From: Flavobacterium bizetiae
GTDB taxonomy: Bacteria; Bacteroidota; Bacteroidia; Flavobacteriales; Flavobacteriaceae
Length of the DNA: 64,000 nt
Reading direction: 5' to 3'
Assembly: GCF_902804475.1 (NCBI RefSeq)
Contig: NZ_CADCSU010000073.1
Span: forward strand, 1-64,000
The notes under the pieces are model-generated. The model did no database searches and was not told where the DNA came from. It saw only the letters and a program-made list of their open reading frames with translations. Numbering within the stretch: the first letter of the stretch is position 1; each line of letters begins with the position of its first letter. Below, in pieces: positions 53,277-62,612 of this stretch. The position numbers and the translations under genes were made by a program.

Positions 53277-55547
53277 TTATGGTTTCAAAATCAAAACCGA
53301 AGGCGTATTATTCAACCACGTACTTTGAGATTCGATTAGTTTTTTCCAGCTGTCTAAACTAATAATCATTAAATTCTGGTTTTCTAAAAACTCTTTTTTG
53401 ATCGTTCTGTCGTGCATAATCATAATATGATTCGGAGCAATTTGCTCGATCGAACGAATCGTTTCCTGAATATCTCTGGTGTTTTTTACTTCACCACTCG
53501 CATCCAGAACCGTAATCTGAGAACCATTATTGTTGATTAATTTCTTCGCGTATTCAATCAGGAAAGAATCTTCTTTGGTAAAAATTGGCATAAAAACCTG
53601 ATTTACTTCCTCTAATTCCTTATCGATAAAAATACCAACCGGCATTTTACTTTTTAAAATAATATGACGCGTTCTTTCATCAAAAGGAGAATTTTCGAAC
53701 AAACCTTCTTTTCCTGTAAACTTATCGATCAAACGATCCGGATTTACGATTCGGGTCGTGAAACCAAGAATCTTTCCTAGCAAAGTTCCATCAAAAATGG
53801 ATTGTCCCAAACCAACTAATAACAAATCATAATCACCTTGATTGGCCGTTTCTATAATATCAGTATCAATATCATTGGTTACTTTAAAAACGCTCACCAT
53901 ATTCTGATTCAAACGTTCTGATTCTTCAATAACCGGAACCAACATTTTACGTTCATGGTCTTTTACATCAAACGAATGTATTTCTGTACTTAATGATAAA
54001 TGCATCGCGGTTACAATCGAATTATCACCTTGTTTCTTCACTAAGCTATTCGCGATTTTCAATAATTTCTTTCCTCTTTCCGGAGTTGCAAACGAAAGCA
54101 GAATCTTGTATTTACTTTTATTTCCAATTTCCTGCGGAACAGCTGTTACTTTATCTTTAAAAATAAAACCTATAAAATCCAGCGCCGGACCCGTCATAAA
54201 AGTCGTTACTAAAGCCATAATTACCATCATGGTAAAAATCTCTGTAGAAAGAACACCAAGATCATAACCAATATTTAAAACCACAAGTTCCATTAAACCA
54301 CGAGTATTCATTAATGCTCCAATGGCTAAACTGTCTTTCCAGCTTTGTCCAACAAATTTCGCAGCAAAAGCACTTCCTAAAAATTTACCAGCTACAGCAA
54401 CAGCTATAATCAATCCTGTAATTTTCCATAAAGCAGGATCATTTAATAAACCAATTTGTGTACGTAAACCTGTAAACACAAAGAATAATGGTAATAATAC
54501 GATGATGGCAACATCTTCTACTTTTTCGATAAAAATATTTCTGAACTTATTATTTTCAGGCATGATTGCTCCAGCTAAGAAAGCACCAAACAAAGCGTGA
54601 ATTCCGATTAACTCAGAAGCATAAGCAGAAAATAAAAGTGTAAGGAAGAAAATAGCAACAACAGGCTTATTCAGACTTTCGCGAGTTGAATTTAAATCTC
54701 CAACACGTTTCAGGAACGGACGTACTATTTTTAGCATGATAATAACATACAAAATAGCCAAACCAATTACGTATAAAGAACTTGTAAACGAACCTGCTTT
54801 TACAATCGCAATTACAACAGCCAAAATACACCAGGCCGTAATATCATCTGCGGCAGCGCAAGTGATGGCAATAGTACCCAATTTTGTTTTTTGCATGCCT
54901 CGCTCCTGCACGATTCTGGCCAATACCGGAAACGCTGTAATACTCATCGCAATACCCATAAACAAACCAAACGACGCAAACTCAACTCCAACCGGAGCAA
55001 AAGTATGGTAGATAAAATAAGCTAATGACAGACCCAGGGCAAAAGGGATAACAATACTTGCGTGACTTATTACTACAGCATCGTGTGCTTTATTTTTTAA
55101 TACTTTCAAATCCAGTTCCATCCCGATAACGAACATGAAAAGAATCAAACCAATCTGACTTAAGAATTGTAAATTTCCTAAAGATTCTTTTGGAAATAAC
55201 GCGGCTGAGAATTCAGGAAAATACATTCCGACCAAAGACGGCCCTAAAACAATACCTGCAATCATTTCGCCAATTACAGATGGCTGTCCTATTTTTCTAA
55301 AAACCCATCCAAACAAACGCGCTACTAAAATAATGGTAACGATCTGAGCCAATAAAATAGCGAGAGGATGTTGTAAATTTTCAACCATCGAATGCAGGAA
55401 GTCATTCCAATGATTGCTTTCTATTTGTTTATGTACGATTCCGCGCCCCACTTCGAGTGCAGCACCTTTTGAAATTACCCAATATATCAAGGCAGTGAAT
55501 CCGCCAATAACAGTAACGTAAAATAAGGAGTTTTTAATGTTATTCAT
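53277..55547 (-). CDS. CPA2-type cation/proton antiporter with C-terminal Usp-like domains
   Basis: A 756-aa inner-membrane protein. After a short N-terminal helix it has the Na/H exchanger core of about 12 helices, with IGEMIAGIVLGPSLVGMYFP, ILFMFVIGMELDLKVLKNKA and the ion-site helix AITCAAADDITAWCILAVV near residue 220 (DD pair). From about residue 480 to the end are two cytosolic universal-stress-like halves (YKILLSFATPERGKKLLKIA, YDLLLVGLGQSIFDG). Ion unknown (Na or K). I chose the ATG at 55547; the frame is open to 55607 but crosses the upstream region. Confidence 0.88.
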   Translation of the reverse strand: MNNIKNSLFYVTVIGGFTALIYWVISKGAALEVGRGIVHKQIESNHWNDFLHSMVENLQHPLAILLAQIVTIILVARLFGWVFRKIGQPSVIGEMIAGIVLGPSLVGMYFPEFSAALFPKESLGNLQFLSQIGLILFMFVIGMELDLKVLKNKAHDAVVISHASIVIPFALGLSLAYFIYHTFAPVGVEFASFGLFMGIAMSITAFPVLARIVQERGMQKTKLGTIAITCAAADDITAWCILAVVIAIVKAGSFTSSLYVIGLAILYVIIMLKIVRPFLKRVGDLNSTRESLNKPVVAIFFLTLLFSAYASELIGIHALFGAFLAGAIMPENNKFRNIFIEKVEDVAIIVLLPLFFVFTGLRTQIGLLNDPALWKITGLIIAVAVAGKFLGSAFAAKFVGQSWKDSLAIGALMNTRGLMELVVLNIGYDLGVLSTEIFTMMVIMALVTTFMTGPALDFIGFIFKDKVTAVPQEIGNKSKYKILLSFATPERGKKLLKIANSLVKKQGDNSIVTAMHLSLSTEIHSFDVKDHERKMLVPVIEESERLNQNMVSVFKVTNDIDTDIIETANQGDYDLLLVGLGQSIFDGTLLGKILGFTTRIVNPDRLIDKFTGKEGLFENSPFDERTRHIILKSKMPVGIFIDKELEEVNQVFMPIFTKEDSFLIEYAKKLINNNGSQITVLDASGEVKNTRDIQETIRSIEQIAPNHIMIMHDRTIKKEFLENQNLMIISLDSWKKLIESQSTWLNNTPSVLILKP

Positions 55548-55660
55548 AACTCGTTTTTTTGATTTAATGGTGCAAATATCAGAACTGAGAATTAAGTGAT
55601 AAAGCAATTTTAAACCTAATTTCGAATGTATGTAACAAGTCCGAAAAACTTTGTAATAAG

Positions 55661-56380
55661 TTATATTTTTACCTTTTTCAAAAAGTCAGAACGGTAGGTT
55701 TCGCTTAAAATTAAAGTGCTGTTTTTATCATTTTTTTCTAAATGATGCAGAACAATTTCGTTATGATTAAAGAATTTAATCGCTTTTACAGCAACAATTT
55801 CCTTTTTGTTTACGCGGCAAAAATCAGCATCGGGTAATTCGTGCAGAAGCGTATCAAATTTTACATTTTTCAGGTTCAGGAAACTTCCGTCAGTCAGCAA
55901 AACGGTTTTATCACGGCTATCGCTCACTGCGGTTTTGATGTACACGATTTGATTAAAATACAACAGCGTTTTCCCTTTGTCAGTATTCAGCTGAATAAAC
56001 TTTTTAGCGGCATCCGGTTTATGAAAACGTTCATACGCTTTTGAGATCGCTTTTTGCAAACGTTCGAGTTTTACCGGTTTTGTGATATAATCTACCGCAT
56101 CAATATTAAAAGCATCGGCAGCATAATCTTTATAAGCCGTGCAAAAAATCACTAATTTATTATCGAGCAATTCTGCAAGATGCAAACCATCCATTCCCGG
56201 CATTTCGATATCTGAAATCAACAGATCGAAATCGAGATTGGGAATATCAGCAAGAAGTTTCTCGGGATTATTATACGTTTTTACAATTTCGACTTCGTGA
56301 ATTTGTTCGCAAAGCATTTTCAGGTACGTTAATCCCGGTAACTCATCGTCCAGAAGCAAGCATTTCAGTTTTGTATTCAA
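55661..56380 (-). CDS. LytTR-type response regulator
   Basis: A 239-aa regulator: receiver domain with DDE at 11-13 and phospho-acceptor Asp57 (LLISDIEMPGMDG), then a LytTR DNA-binding domain at about 135-235 (LYFNQIVYIKTAVSDSRDKT, DFCRVNKKEIVAVKAIKFFN). The start codon is TTG at 56380; no ATG exists before the receiver core and a stop lies three codons upstream. It overlaps the kinase gene by 38 bp, so translation is presumably coupled to it. Output genes unknown. Confidence 0.88.
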   Translation of the reverse strand: MNTKLKCLLLDDELPGLTYLKMLCEQIHEVEIVKTYNNPEKLLADIPNLDFDLLISDIEMPGMDGLHLAELLDNKLVIFCTAYKDYAADAFNIDAVDYITKPVKLERLQKAISKAYERFHKPDAAKKFIQLNTDKGKTLLYFNQIVYIKTAVSDSRDKTVLLTDGSFLNLKNVKFDTLLHELPDADFCRVNKKEIVAVKAIKFFNHNEIVLHHLEKNDKNSTLILSETYRSDFLKKVKI

Positions 56381-57104
56381 GTAAATCTATTTTAAGATGA
56401 GCGATATAAACATCGTTTTCTACAAACTTATCGAGTTTGAAGTTGTTTTTATAAATAATACGCAATCGGTGTTCTAAAGTGGCATGACCAAAACCGCTTC
56501 GTTCTTTTTTTAATACTTTTTTATCTGATATTTTATTCGAAACCGTCATAAAAAAAGCATTATCCCTAAACTCAAAAACAACCGAAATAAAGGCATCGGC
56601 ACTTTGCAAATCGGCGTGTTTAAAGGCATTTTCGATTAAATCGATAGAAATTAACGGTGCGAGTAAAGGCTGATCGTATAATTTATCTTCTTTGTTGATA
56701 TTGGTTTTTATCTTGAGTTCAAAAAGCGGACTGATCTTGATTTTATTGATTTCGATTAAATTCAAAGCAAAATCAATTTCCTCTTTTGCGGTGACAAATT
56801 TCTTTTTGCTTTCGTATAAAATATAATCCAGAACATTGGCCAGTTTATCTAATGCAAAATAGGTTTGGTAAGCATGCGACTGAATCGAGTTTAAAATATT
56901 CTTAAACAAATGCGGATTCAGTTTCGATTCTAAAGTTTCTAACTGCAAATCGTTGACTTTCATTTCGAGTGCATAAAAACTTTTCTCAGCATCGTCTTTT
57001 GCTTTTTTAAACTGCATCAATTGATACATTAAAAAACAAATGATAATGATAAGCAATAAAAGTATCGCCAGGAATATAAAAGTAATAGTGTTGTTTTCTT
57101 GCAT
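56343..57104 (-). CDS. LytS-like sensor histidine kinase (His_kinase family)
   Basis: A 253-aa kinase with one N-terminal helix (7-28), a coiled-coil segment (35-60) and the His_kinase domain with phospho-acceptor His65 in KLNPHLFKNILNSIQSH. The HATPase part is short, with DLIENAFKHAD as N-box and a GFGHATLEHRL G2-like box in place of the usual GxGLxN. No periplasmic sensor. Downstream it overlaps its regulator by 38 bp, upstream it is 3 bp from a membrane-protein gene (57108-57554). Confidence 0.88.
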   Translation of the reverse strand: MQENNTITFIFLAILLLLIIIICFLMYQLMQFKKAKDDAEKSFYALEMKVNDLQLETLESKLNPHLFKNILNSIQSHAYQTYFALDKLANVLDYILYESKKKFVTAKEEIDFALNLIEINKIKISPLFELKIKTNINKEDKLYDQPLLAPLISIDLIENAFKHADLQSADAFISVVFEFRDNAFFMTVSNKISDKKVLKKERSGFGHATLEHRLRIIYKNNFKLDKFVENDVYIAHLKIDLLEYKTEMLASGR

Positions 57105-57107
57105 AGG

Positions 57108-57554
57108 TTACGCTTGTAAAGTTGTTTTTAATGTCATTTTATAATGAATCAAAATCCCAATTGTCAATATCAAAATACTCGATAACCAAAGATAATATCC
57201 CAATTCAAAAGAAACTATCTTAGCCATAGTACCGCTTTCTGCACCCAATATTTCATGCCAGAATGAAAAAGAAATTGCCAAAGCAGAAGCTATTAAACTT
57301 ACTAAAACGGCTCTCTTATCATCTTTGATCATTAATACTATAGCTAATAAACATAACGGACTTGCCAACCAAATAATCTCTTCTAATAATCCTCCACCCA
57401 TAAAAGTTACTGATCCTATAAAAAGATATTCTAATGATGAAGCTGTTTTTATTTCATTATTATAATTTACAACCAAAGCATTTTGAGTAAGTGAAATAGC
57501 AAAAACCAATAAGCTCAATCCGATAGTTGTAAATTTAATTCCTCTTAATTCCAT
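57108..57554 (-). CDS. Four-helix membrane protein upstream of a LytS/LytR-type pair
   Basis: A 148-aa integral membrane protein with four helices (about 6-26, 44-74, 84-101, 118-140). No known family. First gene of a three-gene operon with a LytS-type kinase (3-bp gap) and a LytTR regulator. By position it could be the sensor component of that system, since the kinase itself has only one helix. This is inference. Confidence 0.7.
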   Translation of the reverse strand: MELRGIKFTTIGLSLLVFAISLTQNALVVNYNNEIKTASSLEYLFIGSVTFMGGGLLEEIIWLASPLCLLAIVLMIKDDKRAVLVSLIASALAISFSFWHEILGAESGTMAKIVSFELGYYLWLSSILILTIGILIHYKMTLKTTLQA

Positions 57555-57579
57555 AATTTATATAAATATATTCCGCCAC

Positions 57580-57786
57580 GAATTTAGTTCGTCTTCGCTA
57601 TCGCTTGAGTCGCGAATAACATGATTTTTTTTTGCATATTTTTTTGCCACTGATTAAATGATTAAAAAGATTTTTCTAATAATTTACTACAAATTAATCT
57701 GTGAGAATCTGTGCAATCTGTGGCATATATTATTATTTAAAAAATAAAAAAATCCGCGTAAATCTGTTCAATCCGTAAAACCCGCG
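57580..57786. repeat. CCACGAATT and CCACAGATT repeat stretch
   Basis: CCACGAATTTAGTTCGTC at 57586, then TTGCCACTGATTAA (57644) to AATCTGTGGCA near 57724, then CCGCGTAAATCTGTTCAATC and AAACCCGCGGG. Same families as 2508-2576 and 60680-60700. Spacer between the SMR gene and the 57554 operon; no ORF. Confidence 0.6.
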
Positions 57787-57795
57787 GGCCAATTC

Positions 57796-58125
57796 TTAAT
57801 GATTAGAAACAAACTTTAACCCAATAATCGAAGCAATTAAAGTTGAAAGAAAAAATATCCTCCAGAAAGTTGCGGGTTCTTTAAAAACCAAAATCCCAAC
57901 TAAAACAGTTCCAACAGCTCCAATTCCTGTCCAGACAGCATAAGCAGTTCCTATTGGCAAAACCTGAGTGGCTTTATACAGTAATAACATACTTATCGAA
58001 AGACAAACAAAGAAACCCACCATCCAATACGTCGAGATCATTCCTGTTGTTTCTTTGGCTTTGCCTAAGCAAGATGCAAACCCTACTTCAAAAAGTCCTG
58101 CTATGATTAATAAAATCCAGTTCAT
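57796..58125 (-). CDS. SMR-family exporter, Gdx/SugE-like
   Basis: A 109-aa four-helix inner-membrane transporter. The essential glutamate is Glu13 (LLIIAGLFEVGFASCLGKA), and LPIGTAYAVWTGIGAVGTVL at 57-76 is the Gdx/SugE-type signature. Gdx proteins export guanidinium in exchange for protons, whereas EmrE-type SMRs export quaternary amines. I assign the Gdx side from the motif only; no guanidine riboswitch is seen upstream. Usually SMRs act as antiparallel homodimers. Transcribed alone. Confidence 0.87.
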   Translation of the reverse strand: MNWILLIIAGLFEVGFASCLGKAKETTGMISTYWMVGFFVCLSISMLLLYKATQVLPIGTAYAVWTGIGAVGTVLVGILVFKEPATFWRIFFLSTLIASIIGLKFVSNH

Positions 58126-58277
58126 TTTTATCTCATTTTTAAATTACGTACAAATATGAGAAAAGCTGATCATTAAAACACAAAAAGAGAGAAATATATC
58201 ACAAACAACAACTGTTCAATTTGTGTTAACATTAAGTAAAATACAATTGATTATTTATGATTTAGAGCACTTTTCAC

Positions 58278-58285
58278 TACATTTG
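58278..58285 (+). promoter_or_regulatory. -7 element TACATTTG of the MMPL-type gene
   Basis: Exact TAnnTTTG match 19 nt before the ATG at 58305; no TTG at 19-21 bp upstream. Confidence 0.45.
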
Positions 58286-58304
58286 CATCCATTTTAAAGA
58301 TTTT

Positions 58305-60671
58305 ATGAAAAACGCTGTACAAGTTGGATTTTGGGAAAAACTAGCCCGAATCATACTTAAGAACCGAATTATAATACTAGTAATTCTATCTGCTTTAACG
58401 ATTTTCCTTGGTTACCAATGGAAAAACCTTTCTATGACTTACACTGAAGCTAACCTGCTTCCTAAAGATCATATCGTAAATAAACAATACCAACAGTTTC
58501 TTGATAAATTTGGTGAAGAAGGAAATTTAGTAGTAATTGGGTTTCAGGATCCGAAATTTTTTACGCCTAAAAATTATGCTGCATGGAATGAATTAATGAC
58601 AGGTTTAAAAAATTCTAAAGAAGTAGATTTGGTTGTTTCTTTGAATGATTTAAAGAAACTAGAAAAAGATACGGTTAATGAAAAATTTGTTCTGACTCCG
58701 TTTATCGACCAAAAGAAAGCGCTTGATCCTGAATATTTAAAAAAGATTCAATACGATTTATTTCACAATTTGCCTTTTTACGAAGGATTATTGTTTAACA
58801 AACAAAGCGGGAGTATTCGTTCAGCGATTTACATTAATAAAGCGCTTGTAAATACGCCGGAAAGAAAGACTTTTATTCTTGAAAATCTGGTTCCGAAAAT
58901 CGATAAATTCGAAAAAACTACGGGAGTTGATTTAAAAGTTTCCGGAATGCCCTACATCAGAACGATTAATGCTGACAATATGAAAGGCGAAATTGGGCTT
59001 TTTATTGGCGCGGCTTTATTCACAGTTTCCCTGATTTTCTTTTTCTTTTTCCGTTCGTTCAGAGCAACTTTTATCTCAATTTGTATTTTAATTATTGGTG
59101 TAATCTGGTCTTTTGGGACACTTGGATTATTTCATTATAAAATCACAATTTTAACGGCCATTATTCCGCCATTAATTATCGTTATCGGAATCACGAATTG
59201 TATTTTCCTGATCAATAAATACCAGCAGGAAATCAAATTGCACAACAATCAGGCAAAGGCTTTGCAACGTATTATTTCGAAAATTGGGGTTTCGACTTTA
59301 ATGACGAATTTAACTACGGCAATAGGTTTTGCAACGTTTATGATTACGGGTAATGATTTGCTTTTTGAATTTGGTCTTGTAACTTCTATTAACGTGATTT
59401 CAGTTTACTTATTGACGCTTTTAATTGTGCCAATTGTATATAGTTTTATGTCGATTCCGGGAGAAAGACATTTGTATCACTTGAACAAAACTTACATTTC
59501 GACTTTATTGAATTTTGTTGAAAATGTGGTTAAAAACAAACGAAGAGTAATTTACACAATTTACGGTTTGCTTTTGGTTTTTAGTGTAATTGGAGTGGCG
59601 CAAATGAAAGTTTCCGGAAGTTTGATTGGTGAAATGCCAAAAAGCGCTTCATTTTATAAAGACATTTTATTTTACGAAAAAGAATTCAACGGCGTTATGC
59701 CTCTTGAAATAATGATTAACACCAAACACAAAAAAGGTGTTATGAAATTATCGACAATGAAAAAAATGGATGAATTGCAAAACACTATTGCAGAACTTCC
59801 TGAATTATCGAAACCGGTTTCTGTAGTGAATTTGGTTAAATATTCGAAACAGGCTTTCTACAACGGAAATCCGGAATATTACCAATTGCCTACTTCGCAG
59901 GAACAGACTTTTATTTTGTCGTATGCAAAGAATGCAACAAAAAACAGTAAAGACAATTTAATGAAATCGTACGTAGATTCGACTGGACAATATGCCCGAA
60001 TCACAACTTTCATGAAAGATATCGGAACGCAGGAAATGGCAAGAGTAGAGAAAAAATTACGCTCTAAAATTGCTGAAATTTTCCCTGCTGATCGTTACGA
60101 AGTGACTTTGACAGGAAAAGCATTGGTTTTCCAGAAAGGAACTTCTTACCTGGTAGACAACTTAATCGAGTCGTTGATTTTTGCGATTTTAGTAATTGCA
60201 GCTTTGATGTTGTACTTGTTCAGATCGTTTAAAATGGTAATGGCATCGGTAATTACGAACATTTTACCGCTTTGTATTACGTCGGGATTAATGGGTTATT
60301 TCGGGATTCCGTTAAAACCTTCAACGATTTTAGTATTTAGTATTGCTTTTGGAATTTCGGTAGATAATGCGATTCAGTTTATGGCGAAATACAAACATGA
60401 TTTGATACAAAGTAACGGAAAGGTAAAGAAATCTGTTTTCAGCGCTTTGAGAGAAACAGGAATCAGTACTTTTTATACTTCGGTAGTTTTGATATTAGGT
60501 TTTGCGACTTTCACGCTTTCAAGCTTTAGCGGAACAATCGCCCTTGGTGGATTAATTTCTTGTACTTTGGCTTTTGCAATGTTTGCTAATTTACTGGTTT
60601 TACCTGCTTTGGTTTTGACTTTTGAAAAGAAAAAAGCTAAGAAAGAGGATTTGGAGAATTTGGAGGGGTAA
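58305..60671 (+). CDS. MMPL/RND-superfamily transporter
   Basis: A 788-aa inner-membrane protein of the HAE3/MMPL layout: helix 1 near 22-38, periplasmic domain (55-220), helices 2-6 (about 228-380, including RSFRATFISICILIIGVIWS and the SDR-like TNLTTAIGFATFMITG), helix 7 near 418, second periplasmic domain (440-630) and helices 8-12. Substrate class in relatives is lipids or hopanoids. No MFP or TolC partner is adjacent, so it may act alone. Ends before a dense repeat cluster. Confidence 0.85.
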   Translation: MKNAVQVGFWEKLARIILKNRIIILVILSALTIFLGYQWKNLSMTYTEANLLPKDHIVNKQYQQFLDKFGEEGNLVVIGFQDPKFFTPKNYAAWNELMTGLKNSKEVDLVVSLNDLKKLEKDTVNEKFVLTPFIDQKKALDPEYLKKIQYDLFHNLPFYEGLLFNKQSGSIRSAIYINKALVNTPERKTFILENLVPKIDKFEKTTGVDLKVSGMPYIRTINADNMKGEIGLFIGAALFTVSLIFFFFFRSFRATFISICILIIGVIWSFGTLGLFHYKITILTAIIPPLIIVIGITNCIFLINKYQQEIKLHNNQAKALQRIISKIGVSTLMTNLTTAIGFATFMITGNDLLFEFGLVTSINVISVYLLTLLIVPIVYSFMSIPGERHLYHLNKTYISTLLNFVENVVKNKRRVIYTIYGLLLVFSVIGVAQMKVSGSLIGEMPKSASFYKDILFYEKEFNGVMPLEIMINTKHKKGVMKLSTMKKMDELQNTIAELPELSKPVSVVNLVKYSKQAFYNGNPEYYQLPTSQEQTFILSYAKNATKNSKDNLMKSYVDSTGQYARITTFMKDIGTQEMARVEKKLRSKIAEIFPADRYEVTLTGKALVFQKGTSYLVDNLIESLIFAILVIAALMLYLFRSFKMVMASVITNILPLCITSGLMGYFGIPLKPSTILVFSIAFGISVDNAIQFMAKYKHDLIQSNGKVKKSVFSALRETGISTFYTSVVLILGFATFTLSSFSGTIALGGLISCTLAFAMFANLLVLPALVLTFEKKKAKKEDLENLEG

Positions 60672-60679
60672 AAGTTTTC

Positions 60680-60955
60680 TTGCCACGAATTATCTCGAAT
60701 TTATAGGTCAAAATCTTTGTCAAAGTTTTGAACTTTGACAAAGATTTATTACGCACAAACTTAGTCTTTGCGAGGAACGAAGCAATCTCATTTGCTAAAT
60801 CAAACTTTGGATCCTATTTTAGTGAGATTGCTTCGTTCCTCGCAATGATAAAAATGCCTTATAAAAACTAAAACCCTAGCCCCGATAGCAGCGGCATCCT
60901 TTTTATTGCTCCTTTAGCAATAAAAAGATATAGCGGATAGCGGGAAACAGCTTCT
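60680..60955. repeat. Repeat cluster in the MMPL-asnS gap
   Basis: Four families in order: CCACGAATTATCTCGAATT (60683); a perfect 17-bp hairpin (60711-60747) containing CAAAGTTTTGAACTTTG; a perfect 23-bp inverted repeat built on GAGGAACGAAGCAATCTCA (60768-60790 with 60823-60845); and a CCCCGATAGCAGCGG ... GCGGATAGCGGG element (60894-60944) with an inner TTTTTATTGCT/AGCAATAAAAA hairpin. No coding potential; 60956-61027 holds the asnS promoter. Confidence 0.8.
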
Positions 60956-60974
60956 AATTTTAATTATTATCGTT

Positions 60975-60982
60975 TATATTTG
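60975..60982 (+). promoter_or_regulatory. -7 element TATATTTG of asnS
   Basis: Exact TAnnTTTG match, 45 nt before the ATG. Confidence 0.5.
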
Positions 60983-61027
60983 CAGTTATTACACAACAAA
61001 TAATTTAATTTCAATATTATATATAAA

Positions 61028-62476
61028 ATGAAACACACAAAAGTTAAAGACTTATTAAACAGTACGACGACGCTTCAGGAGGTTAATGCAAAAGGATGGG
61101 TAAGAACTTTTAGAAATAATCAGTTCATCGCTCTTAATGACGGTTCTACCATTAATAATATACAATGTGTTGTTGATTTTGAAAATACGCCTGACGAAAC
61201 TTTAAAAAGAATCACTACTGGTGCTGCGATTTCTGTAATTGGAACTTTGATCGAAAGTAAAGGCGCTGGTCAGAAATATGAAATTCAGGTGAATAAATTG
61301 GAAATCTTAGGAGATTCTGATGCAGAAAAATTCCCGATACAGCCAAAAAACAAACCTAGTTTAGATTTTTTACGTGAAAATGCTCATTTACGTGTTCGTA
61401 CGAATATGTTTGGTGCAATTATGCGTGTGCGTTCGGTATTGTCGTTTGCGGTTCACAATTATTTTCAACAAAAAGGTTTTGTGTATGTAAATACGCCAAT
61501 TATTACTGGTTCTGATGCTGAAGGTGCTGGAGAAATGTTTAAAGTTACGGCTTTACCTTTTGACAACACGCCAAGAACTGAAGACGGAAAAGTAAACTAT
61601 AAAGAAGATTTCTTCGAAAAAGAAACGAACTTAACGGTTTCTGGACAATTAGAAGGTGAAACGTATGCAATGGCTTTGGGTCAGATTTATACTTTTGGAC
61701 CAACTTTTAGAGCTGAAAACTCAAATACTTCTCGTCACCTTGCAGAATTTTGGATGATCGAGCCGGAAGTTGCTTTCAACAATCTTGATGACAACATGGA
61801 TTTGGCTGAAGATTTTATTCAGTACGTAATTAAATATGCTTTAGACAATTGTCAGGATGATTTGAAGTTTTTGGAAGGAAGACTTTTAGACGAAGAAAAA
61901 TCAAAACCTCAGGCAGAAAGAAGCGAAATGGCTTTGCTAGAGAAATTGAACTTTGTATTAGAGAACAACTTTAAACGTGTTTCTTATACTGAAGCAATTG
62001 ACATTTTGAGAGATTCTACTCCAAACAAAAAGAAAAAATTTCAATATATTATCAACGAATGGGGAGCTGATTTACAGTCAGAACACGAGCGTTATTTGGT
62101 TGAAAAACACTTTAAATGTCCGGTAATCTTGTTTGATTACCCAGCAAATATTAAAGCGTTTTACATGCGTTTGAACGACAACACGGAACCTGGAAGAGAA
62201 ACGGTTCGTGCAATGGATATCCTTTTCCCTGGAATTGGAGAAATCGTTGGTGGTTCTGAAAGAGAAGAGCGTTACGATGTTTTGATCGAAAAAATGAAAG
62301 CTTTAGAAATCGACGAAGAAGAATTATCATGGTATTTAGATACCAGAAGATTTGGATCAGCAACTCACGCAGGTTTCGGACTTGGATTTGAGCGTCTTGT
62401 ATTGTTTGTAACTGGAATGACAAACATTAGAGACGTAATTCCTTTCCCGAGAACTCCTGGAAATGCAGAGTTTTAA
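61028..62476 (+). CDS. asnS: Asparaginyl-tRNA synthetase
   Basis: A 482-aa class IIb synthetase. N-terminal OB-fold anticodon-binding domain (about 15-110, [16 protein letters not shown]), then the class II catalytic core: motif 2 [20 protein letters not shown] at about 233-252 and motif 3 [20 protein letters not shown] near the end. [15 protein letters not shown] is AsnRS-specific rather than AspRS. Complete length. Presence of AsnRS fits direct Asn-tRNA charging. Confidence 0.97.
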   Translation: MKHTKVKDLLNSTTTLQEVNAKGWVRTFRNNQFIALNDGSTINNIQCVVDFENTPDETLKRITTGAAISVIGTLIESKGAGQKYEIQVNKLEILGDSDAEKFPIQPKNKPSLDFLRENAHLRVRTNMFGAIMRVRSVLSFAVHNYFQQKGFVYVNTPIITGSDAEGAGEMFKVTALPFDNTPRTEDGKVNYKEDFFEKETNLTVSGQLEGETYAMALGQIYTFGPTFRAENSNTSRHLAEFWMIEPEVAFNNLDDNMDLAEDFIQYVIKYALDNCQDDLKFLEGRLLDEEKSKPQAERSEMALLEKLNFVLENNFKRVSYTEAIDILRDSTPNKKKKFQYIINEWGADLQSEHERYLVEKHFKCPVILFDYPANIKAFYMRLNDNTEPGRETVRAMDILFPGIGEIVGGSEREERYDVLIEKMKALEIDEEELSWYLDTRRFGSATHAGFGLGFERLVLFVTGMTNIRDVIPFPRTPGNAEF

Positions 62477-62606
62477 TTTAAGGTTCTAAGGTACTGAGAT
62501 ACTAAGGTTCTAGGTTTTTAGAATGTAAATAAAAAAATAATTAACACGAATTTAATTCGTCAATATAAGATACTTAGCATCTTAGTGCCTTAGTATCTTA
62601 GCAACT
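62477..62606. repeat. Paired CTAAGG/CTTAG repeat arms between asnS and rpoN
   Basis: Left arm 62479-62516 (AAGGTTCTAAGGTACTGAG and further words), right arm 62569-62604 (TACTTAGCATCTTAGTGCC and more), complementary in long stretches. Same family as 12650-12790. An ACACGAATTTAATTCGTC word lies between the arms. Confidence 0.7.
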
Positions 62607-62612
62607 TTTTAT

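Noticed and set aside
53140..53328. 62-aa plus ORF
   Set aside because: It runs through repeat words and a terminator hairpin and ends inside the antiporter gene on the other strand.
58126..58304. Guanidine riboswitch upstream of the Gdx-like gene
   Set aside because: The leader is short and I could not find the conserved ACGR or GGACG-type loops.
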